The notes beneath the pieces were generated by a model. The model did no database searches. It was not told the DNA's origin and worked only from the letters and a program-made list of their open reading frames with translations. DNA of 7,025 nt from assembly GCA_007123015.1 (NCBI GenBank), contig SKSL01000052.1, forward strand, positions 1 through 7,025, read 5' to 3'. The stretch comes from Natronohydrobacter sp. Lineage in GTDB: Bacteria; Pseudomonadota; Alphaproteobacteria; Rhodobacterales; Rhodobacteraceae. This document shows, in pieces, positions 5,886 to 7,025 of the stretch (its first letter is position 1; each line of letters opens with the position of its first letter). The translations under genes and the position numbers were made by a program.

Positions 5886-6725
5886 ATGTCGCCACACAGA
5901 CCGTCCCAATTCACTGCCGATGATGTCCTCTACACCTCGCCTGTGACGGCCGCGGCAGAGGAACAGCGTCGTGATACGATTGCCATGGTGCGCGAAGCGC
6001 TCGATCAACGCCGCTGCATTCTGGCCTATCAGCCTGTGGTACAGGCACGCATGCCCAAACGCGCTGCGTTTTATGAAGGGTTGATACGGCTGATCGACCA
6101 TTCCGGCAGGATCATTCCGGCTGTGGATTTCATGGATGCTGTCGAAACCAATGAACTGGGGCGGCGGATCGATTGCCTCGCTTTGGAGATGGGGCTCAAA
6201 ACCTTGACCGAAGAGCCTTCGATCCGCCTGTCCATCAATATGTCAGCGCGCTCCATCGGGTACCCGGAATGGCTTGCAACTCTTGAGCGCGAATTGCGTG
6301 GAAAATCCGAAATTGGTGCGCGCTTGATCCTGGAAATCACCGAATCTTCCGCAATGATCATGCCCGATCTGGTCAGTGTCTTCATGGAAGACATGCAGGA
6401 ACGCGGGATCTGCTTCGCACTGGATGATTTCGGAGCAGGCTATACAGCATTTCGGTATCTCAAGGATTTCTATTTTGACATTGTGAAGATCGACGGCACC
6501 TTCATCCGCGATATCGCGCGAAATCCGGACAATCAGATCCTGGTCCAGGCTCTGGTATCTATCGCGCGACATTTCGACATGTTCACAGTCGCCGAATCCG
6601 TGGAAACCGAAGAAGAAGCGCGACTCCTGGTCGATATGGGGCTGGATTGCCTGCAAGGCTATTACTTCGGTGCACCTTCGACGCAAGAACCCTGGCGCGT
6701 AACGCAGCTGAAGAAACAGGCATAG
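5886..6725 (+). CDS. Stand-alone EAL-domain protein, probable c-di-GMP phosphodiesterase
   Basis: A 279-residue protein that is almost entirely one EAL domain (about residues 30-270) after a short N-terminal extension. EAL enzymes cleave cyclic di-GMP to pGpG and so favour motility over biofilm growth. The recognisable active-site set is present: E64 in YEGLIR (EGL instead of EAL) with R68; N118 in SINMS; E150 in ILEITES; D180-D181 in the DDFGAGYT loop; K201 in IVKIDG; E237 and E240 in VAESVETE; and Q257 in LQGYYFG. It should therefore be active and not merely a binding protein (inference). There is no GGDEF, PAS or response-regulator domain, and no signal peptide or membrane helix, so it is probably cytoplasmic. 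It is transcribed divergently from argH behind a CtrA-like site and followed by a terminator-like hairpin, so probably a single-gene unit. The start is set by GGAG. Confidence 0.92.
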   Translation: MSPHRPSQFTADDVLYTSPVTAAAEEQRRDTIAMVREALDQRRCILAYQPVVQARMPKRAAFYEGLIRLIDHSGRIIPAVDFMDAVETNELGRRIDCLALEMGLKTLTEEPSIRLSINMSARSIGYPEWLATLERELRGKSEIGARLILEITESSAMIMPDLVSVFMEDMQERGICFALDDFGAGYTAFRYLKDFYFDIVKIDGTFIRDIARNPDNQILVQALVSIARHFDMFTVAESVETEEEARLLVDMGLDCLQGYYFGAPSTQEPWRVTQLKKQA

Positions 6726-6750
6726 CATGGAAGAGATGCGATTCTCGGTC

Positions 6751-6764
6751 GCAAAGACCTTTGC
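6751..6764. repeat. Perfect dyad GCAAAG-AC-CTTTGC after the EAL gene
   Basis: GCAAAG and its exact complement CTTTGC are separated by two bases, 25 bases after the EAL stop codon. The two-base spacer is too small for a simple RNA loop unless the inner pair opens, so a protein site or a chance palindrome is as likely as an RNA hairpin. Confidence 0.35.
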
Positions 6765-6794
6765 ATAACCTGATTTGCGTGACGAAATGAGGGC

Positions 6795-6819
6795 AGCGCC
6801 TGCCTGGGTAGGCGCTTTG
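6795..6819 (+). terminator. Terminator-like hairpin downstream of the EAL gene
   Basis: AGCGCCT (6795-6801) pairs perfectly with AGGCGCT (6810-6816) around an 8-base loop, 69 bases after the EAL stop. The stem is GC-rich, but the tail is only TTTGG, so termination may be weak or Rho-assisted. No gene lies between it and the EAL stop. Confidence 0.55.
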
Positions 6820-6834
6820 GCGTAAGGGTGTCAA

Positions 6835-6862
6835 TTGCAAGTCGATTGAATAATTTTATATG
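6835..6862 (+). promoter_or_regulatory. Weak candidate rightward promoter in the AT-rich stretch
   Basis: TTGCAA (6835-6840) and TATATG (6857-6862) are 16 bases apart, each with 4 of 6 consensus matches, in the most AT-rich part of the window and after the terminator-like hairpin. It would read out of the window to the right. AT-rich DNA gives such matches easily. Confidence 0.2.
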
Positions 6863-6893
6863 TTACAACAGGTTGAGCCGTCAAAAGGTAACA
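6861..6893. repeat. Nested inverted repeat TGTTAC...TTGA-GCCG-TCAA...GTAACA
   Basis: TGTTAC (6861-6866) is the exact complement of GTAACA (6888-6893). Inside it, TTGA (6873-6876) and TCAA (6881-6884) flank GCCG. As RNA this gives two short stems separated by an uneven internal loop (6 and 3 bases) and capped by a tetraloop. As DNA it could be a regulator site just downstream of the candidate promoter at 6835-6862. No known motif was recognised. Confidence 0.35.
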
Positions 6894-6961
6894 GGGGCAA
6901 AACTCCGGGCGAAGTTGTTGGGTGAGGGTGCGTCCTATTGACTCGGTGGGGCCGGGGGGGC

Positions 6962-7025
6962 TGTTCAAGCTGGCAGTTTTCTGACTCGATCGGTGCATGT
7001 CGAAGCACCCATTTTACCCTCTTGA
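6962..7025. mobile_element. Possible end of an insertion sequence, cut by the window edge
   Basis: The last 64 bases are non-coding on both strands. They begin TGTTCAAGCTGGCAGTTTTC, directly after a run of seven G. A GGTGC/GCACC hairpin (6992-7009) follows. The TG start, the AGTTTTC word and the small internal repeats remind me of IS21-family ends. No transposase gene, opposite end or target duplication is visible, so this is only a suggestion. Confidence 0.2.

Larger units (their letters stand above)
6726..7025. other. 300-bp stretch without a convincing gene
   Basis: Both strands were read for partial genes. Only short weak frames occur (the longest, 6828-6941 on the plus strand, would give 37 residues from a GTG). 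The stretch holds a perfect dyad, a terminator-like hairpin, an AT-rich run near 6845-6862, a nested inverted repeat, several G-runs and a possible mobile-element end; these are listed separately. Confidence 0.6.

Noticed and set aside
6583..6840. 85-residue minus-strand frame overlapping the end of the EAL gene
   Set aside because: Two thirds of it is antisense to or immediately after the EAL gene, it crosses the terminator-like hairpin, and no domain is seen.
6828..6941. 37-codon plus-strand frame from a GTG, ending KLLGEGASY
   Set aside because: No proper ribosome site, crosses the AT-rich stretch and the inverted repeat, and no recognisable motif. More likely non-coding.
6992..7009. GGTGC/GCACC hairpin as a transcription terminator
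   Set aside because: Only 5 pairs with an 8-base loop, and the tail CATTTTA is interrupted. With no gene just upstream it is better treated as part of the possible element end.

Overview
The window comes from a GC-rich alphaproteobacterium, most likely Rhodobacterales (Rhodobacter/Roseobacter/Paracoccus relatives). Three things point there: the gene order argH - small lipoprotein - DUF2834 protein - lysA - TIGR02302/DUF4175 protein, the protein signatures, and an interspersed GCCTCCGGCGGGAGTATTT-type repeat that I associate with this order. These are judgements from memory; no database was searched.

Positions 26-5714 hold five genes in one leftward (minus-strand) unit. argH (argininosuccinate lyase) comes first. 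It overlaps a 45-residue lipoprotein gene by ATGA, which in turn overlaps a 106-residue three-helix membrane protein gene (DUF2834) by ATGA. An 82-bp gap with the interspersed repeat leads to lysA (diaminopimelate decarboxylase). After 29 more bases comes a large membrane-anchored TIGR02302/DUF4175 protein with a long acidic, glutamine-rich coiled-coil tail. The unit joins the last steps of arginine and lysine synthesis to three envelope proteins. The small lipoprotein is easy to miss but well supported: strong ribosome binding site, lipobox, and coupled stop/start codons at both ends.

Positions 5715-5885 are a divergent control region. It holds a candidate promoter facing argH, two short dyads, and a TTAA-N7-TTAA element that matches the CtrA binding consensus, 40 bases before the rightward gene.

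Positions 5886-6725 encode, on the plus strand, a stand-alone EAL-domain protein with the full set of recognisable catalytic residues, probably an active c-di-GMP phosphodiesterase. The CtrA-like box suggests that it belongs to the motility/cell-cycle regulon.

Positions 6726-7025 hold no convincing gene. They contain a dyad, a terminator-like hairpin, an AT-rich stretch, a nested inverted repeat, G-runs, and a final 64 bases that resemble the end of a transposable element cut off by the window edge. I see no defence system, CRISPR array, RNA gene or phage module. Most of the window is ordinary core genome; the regulatory and non-coding details are the parts worth following up.
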